In this document: in pieces, positions 61,333 to 64,000 of the stretch
Numbering within the stretch: position 1 is the stretch's first letter
How the letters are laid out: every line of letters starts with the position of its first letter
From: Oscillatoria acuminata PCC 6304
GTDB taxonomy: Bacteria > Cyanobacteriota > Cyanobacteriia > Cyanobacteriales > Laspinemataceae
DNA: 64,000 nt
NCBI RefSeq assembly: GCF_000317105.1
Contig: NC_019693.1
Coordinates: 6,263,227 to 6,327,226 of the forward strand
Direction: 5' to 3'
The notes under the pieces: model-generated
The model's input: the letters and a program-made list of their open reading frames with translations, nothing else
The model's database searches: none
Told to the model about the DNA's origin: nothing
Translations under genes and position numbers: made by a program

Positions 61333-63423
61333 TTATCGCTGCGTGTTGACCAAATAGACTAACTGATCTTCCAGTTTTGCATCAGGATTCAGGATGGCAA
61401 CTTCCGGATGATTTTCGCAAAGATGTTCAATTAAATGATGGACTTGGGATTCGTTAATATGGGAAAATTGCAAAATTGCTTCTTGAGATAACCGTTGGCG
61501 GGCCATACATTGTTGACTGATGGCCCGATTTAACAGAAAATCCTCCACAGGTTGCCACAATTCCCGCGTTGCTTCGGCAATGGGGAGACTCGGGACTAGT
61601 TCTAATTGTTGCAACAGGGGACAGTATTGCAAAATTTTGGATTCTCGAATCAGGGTTTGCAATTCGGGTAAATTTGGTGTAGCGTCGCCGACAATTAAAT
61701 CGCCTCCACAGGCATCATTGACTAAGCTGTGATAGGTAACTAAATAATGAACCGACAGTAAGTCTGGTTTGAGATGATGATGACGAGAATTCCGGTAAAT
61801 ATCGCTATAAATTCGGTATCCGGTATTATTAGGATTGCCGATGTTTTCTTCGCGGATCAGGTGCAACCTGTGGCATTGTTTCGCCGCGATCGCCTCGTGG
61901 CAGACTTTCATAAAATTGCAAAACTTCGTCAAATTGGCATCTTCACTCCAGGCAACCCCAACGGTTTCCGAAGTTCCCGGAAATTGATAGCTGAGGGAAT
62001 AACTGCTATAAGTACGACTATCCAGAAAGCGTAGCTTCACCTCTTGGACGGATAATGCTTCTAATGCTTCCCCTAACATGGCGATTAATTCCGGGGAAGA
62101 AAACTGTCGGATTCGGGAAATTCTCTCCTGAGTTTGCGTGAATTTCCGCAACCATAATAACTTGAACGCTGCCAGCAAATCTGCTTTAGTTTCAGCAGTT
62201 GGGGGTAAACTGGGCGCTTCTGAAACATCGATCGCAGGTTCGGAGGAATGGGAGGATTGCTGATCCAGAACTTGGGTATATGCTACATCAATATAGTCCT
62301 GGCGATCGCGCATTAGTTCTAACTTGTGGTCCTGAAATAACTGGCGTCCCAACATCAAGACATTTCGGGGACGAGTTTTCCCCCCAGGAAACTTATCCTC
62401 TAACTTTTCTCGGTTGAGGGGATACAAATTAGAAGGGGGTTGGGTGGCAGATTGACGATGCAAAATGGACAAACGACTCGCCCAAAGTGCCTCCCCTTGA
62501 TAGAGACTAATTTGTTTGAGGAGAACAACCGCATCGAGTCGGTCCCTATCCGTTGCTTGGATGCGAAAGGCATTTTGTTTCCAAGTATCAGTAATGATGC
62601 TAATCATTACCAGAAAGTTTTTTAATTTTTGGGTATGAATGACAGAGTTTACCCCAAATAAACTGGGTAAATCAATCAATCCATCTGGCAATCTGGCAAT
62701 ATTATCTAATTGGTCAAAACAGAGAACAATCGGCAGAGTTTCAGCGGAAATTCTGCCAAAGTTGGCGAGGATTTTTTGGGCCGCATCTTCGCTATCGATG
62801 GAATGCTGCACTCGGAGGATTTTGAGACTTTCTTCATCTAAATCATCCCCGCGTAACCACTCGCAGGCGAGGTTAGAAAATTTAGGATTGGTCAAGTCAT
62901 AGAGGACGCCAAAAAACTCATTGGCATTATAAATTCCCGTGGGATAGTTATCTCGGAGATTCCGGATAAAAACCTGGCGATCGCCGCGAATCATATCCAT
63001 GATACTGCGATGCTCAAATTCCGATAACCCTTTCAACCACAAAATTAATTGGGAATCTTGTTCTCCCTCGGGAACTTCCAATAAACTATCCACCGTGTAC
63101 CGGAGAATATGCCGCCAAATATAGTCACTGGCGGTAAAGGGTTCGATATAAACAAAAAAGGCTTTGCGATTGAGAATCCGCTTGATTCTGCCTAATAAAT
63201 AGGACTTGCCGGACCCGGTTTCTCCTTCTAGTAAAACGGTGCGAGTGCGATGGTCCTCGGCCACCTGATTGAGTAGGGTTTCGATTTGGGCAATGGCCTC
63301 TTGGTGAATGGAATCAACGGTAAAAGCCGGATTTTGTTTTTCCTGCCAAAAGTTGCCAGACCAAAAGGTTTCCGCATCAAAAGGATTCGGTTCACGCTGA
63401 ATGATTTGTTCGAGTGTTGCCAT
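61333..63423 (-). CDS. Large P-loop ATPase of unknown family, copy 3
   Basis: Third paralogue, 696 residues from ATG 63423 (MATLEQIIQREPNPFD). The longer frame runs into the heptamer repeat and is not used. Walker A is GETGSGKS, Walker B PIVLCFDQLDN. It shares with copy 2 NEFFGVLYDLTNPKF, CEWLRGDDLDEES and SVHYLVTYHSLVNDACGGDL, and is closer to copy 2 than to copy 1. An insertion at about 385-425 (rich in Ser/Pro/Glu) is absent from copy 1. It is 92 bp upstream of copy 2, so the two likely form one operon with the wHTH-like gene at 63524. Confidence 0.75.
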   Translation of the reverse strand: MATLEQIIQREPNPFDAETFWSGNFWQEKQNPAFTVDSIHQEAIAQIETLLNQVAEDHRTRTVLLEGETGSGKSYLLGRIKRILNRKAFFVYIEPFTASDYIWRHILRYTVDSLLEVPEGEQDSQLILWLKGLSEFEHRSIMDMIRGDRQVFIRNLRDNYPTGIYNANEFFGVLYDLTNPKFSNLACEWLRGDDLDEESLKILRVQHSIDSEDAAQKILANFGRISAETLPIVLCFDQLDNIARLPDGLIDLPSLFGVNSVIHTQKLKNFLVMISIITDTWKQNAFRIQATDRDRLDAVVLLKQISLYQGEALWASRLSILHRQSATQPPSNLYPLNREKLEDKFPGGKTRPRNVLMLGRQLFQDHKLELMRDRQDYIDVAYTQVLDQQSSHSSEPAIDVSEAPSLPPTAETKADLLAAFKLLWLRKFTQTQERISRIRQFSSPELIAMLGEALEALSVQEVKLRFLDSRTYSSYSLSYQFPGTSETVGVAWSEDANLTKFCNFMKVCHEAIAAKQCHRLHLIREENIGNPNNTGYRIYSDIYRNSRHHHLKPDLLSVHYLVTYHSLVNDACGGDLIVGDATPNLPELQTLIRESKILQYCPLLQQLELVPSLPIAEATRELWQPVEDFLLNRAISQQCMARQRLSQEAILQFSHINESQVHHLIEHLCENHPEVAILNPDAKLEDQLVYLVNTQR

Positions 63424-63444
63424 AAGAGTTTCTTTGCGTAAGTT

Positions 63445-63479
63445 GTCATGGGTCATGGGTCATTAGTCATTGGTCATTA
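63445..63479. repeat. Heptamer tandem repeat (GTCATTA/GTCATGG), 5 units
   Basis: Five 7-bp units lie between the wHTH-like gene (copy 2) and ATPase copy 3, overlapping the leader of the latter. It is the same class as 50372-50427. Confidence 0.85.
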
Positions 63480-63523
63480 GTGGGGGTTTGTCCTCTGTTA
63501 TTTCGGATGATCTATTCCTAAAT

Positions 63524-64000
63524 TTATTGAATAACAATAATAAAAAACAAAGGGCCGCCGATATCTTGGGGAATCCCCAATTCAATTTGGTCCGGACTGT
63601 AAGACATGGCCTCTTGTAAAGAACTTAACTCAATGCGATCGTTCCGTTGTAGGCGATAGAGGGTACGGTCAAACTCTTCTCGGGACAAGGGCGGTTGTAA
63701 CTTTTGCCGTAGATGAAAAATCGGCAAATAGTTATCGGTTGCTAATTCCCGGTCTAACTCCTGAATGAGACGGACAATCTCATCATCGGATAAGGGTTTA
63801 GGTGCAATTACCTCCGATGATGACGGAGGGATTGTTGCGGGGGATGAATGGGGGGAAACAGACTTTTCTGGCGATCGCAACGATTTCCGCAAGAAGCGCA
63901 AATAATTCGTCAGCATATCCAAACTAACGACAGGTAACGTTCCACTGGGATTGTACTCTTCCCGGAGATATTCCTGTCCTCGGGCTGTCAACCAGACCTC
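63524..64000 (-). CDS. Winged-helix-like protein, copy 2 (cut by window end)
   Basis: The frame is open to the window edge. The visible 158 residues start within EVWLTARGQEYL, which matches EVWLTERGKEFL of copy 1 at 55746, so roughly 120 N-terminal residues lie beyond 64000. The conserved C-terminal block is present: DDEIVRLIQELDRELATDNY, LPIFHLRQKLQPPLSREEFD, DIGGPLFFI. The linker in between differs in sequence but is also Pro/Ser-rich. It is upstream of ATPase copies 3 and 2, repeating the wHTH-then-ATPase order of copy 1. Confidence 0.72.
   Translation of the reverse strand, partial: EVWLTARGQEYLREEYNPSGTLPVVSLDMLTNYLRFLRKSLRSPEKSVSPHSSPATIPPSSSEVIAPKPLSDDEIVRLIQELDRELATDNYLPIFHLRQKLQPPLSREEFDRTLYRLQRNDRIELSSLQEAMSYSPDQIELGIPQDIGGPLFFIIVIQ

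Noticed and set aside
53675-63423. BREX BrxC/PglY or McrB identity for the three ATPases
   Set aside because: Their length is about half that of BrxC. No PglZ, PglX or McrC gene is present, and the flanking motifs do not match what I know of these families.

Overview
The window is cyanobacterial chromosome. The HIP1 octamer GCGATCGC recurs throughout. The gene content also fits: tandem cell-wall amidases of the AmiC type, an HHL1-like photoprotection protein, a five-module CyaC adenylate cyclase, a 2-oxoglutarate decarboxylase/succinic semialdehyde dehydrogenase pair, DUF29, DUF2256 and DUF561. CyaC resembles the Arthrospira/Anabaena protein, and together with the AmiC pair this suggests a filamentous species. 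I cannot name the genus. No rRNA, tRNA, transposase or phage structural gene was seen.

Layout. 0.3-4.2 kb: two paralogous N-acetylmuramoyl-L-alanine amidases. 5-9 kb: small housekeeping and hypothetical genes plus a probable 6S RNA at about 8086-8280 with its own consensus promoter. 9-16 kb: glmU, an HD-GYP response regulator, an MnmC-like methyltransferase, a fused M-S type I DNA methylase without a partner nuclease, and an N-acetylglucosamine-kinase-like gene. 16-25 kb: an M1 aminopeptidase with HEAT-like repeats, a PP2C / kinase-like / STAS partner-switching operon, DUF561 and a sulfurtransferase. 25-30 kb: CDP-alcohol phosphatidyltransferase, PfkB kinase, inositol-3-phosphate synthase, hisC. 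30-39 kb: repeat-rich DNA with a MITE-like element, a GNAT gene, a GAF histidine kinase and cyaC. 39-49 kb: an SDR, a DUF442/persulfide-dioxygenase-like operon, exonuclease III, the ogdA-gabD TCA bypass pair and gmd.

49-64 kb is the unusual part. It holds a stand-alone RNase D-like exonuclease, HHL1, then an 863-residue protein joining an RNase D-like exonuclease, a Cas4/RecB-like Fe-S nuclease and an FtsK/HerA-type DNA pump. Around it lie three paralogous large P-loop ATPases (about 670-696 aa), two paralogous small winged-helix-like proteins (one cut by the window end), and between them an AT-rich ParA/ParB-like pair. The ParA carries an N-terminal HsdR_N-like nuclease fold. The arrangement wHTH1-ATPase1-FtsK fusion (minus), ParA-ParB (plus), wHTH2-ATPase3-ATPase2 (minus) looks like one multi-gene DNA-processing system, possibly for defence or for maintenance of an integrated element. 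I do not recognise it as a described system.

Several dispersed repeat families fill the spacers: TGTAGGGGCG palindromes, a GC-rich element with arms like GCCCGCGCAGGCGGGCTTCG, CCCTCCCCTTG...CAAGGGGAGGG inverted repeats and heptamer repeats. A 354-bp copy of a mobile-looking element at 29974-30327 has terminal inverted repeats and an exact 10-bp flanking duplication.
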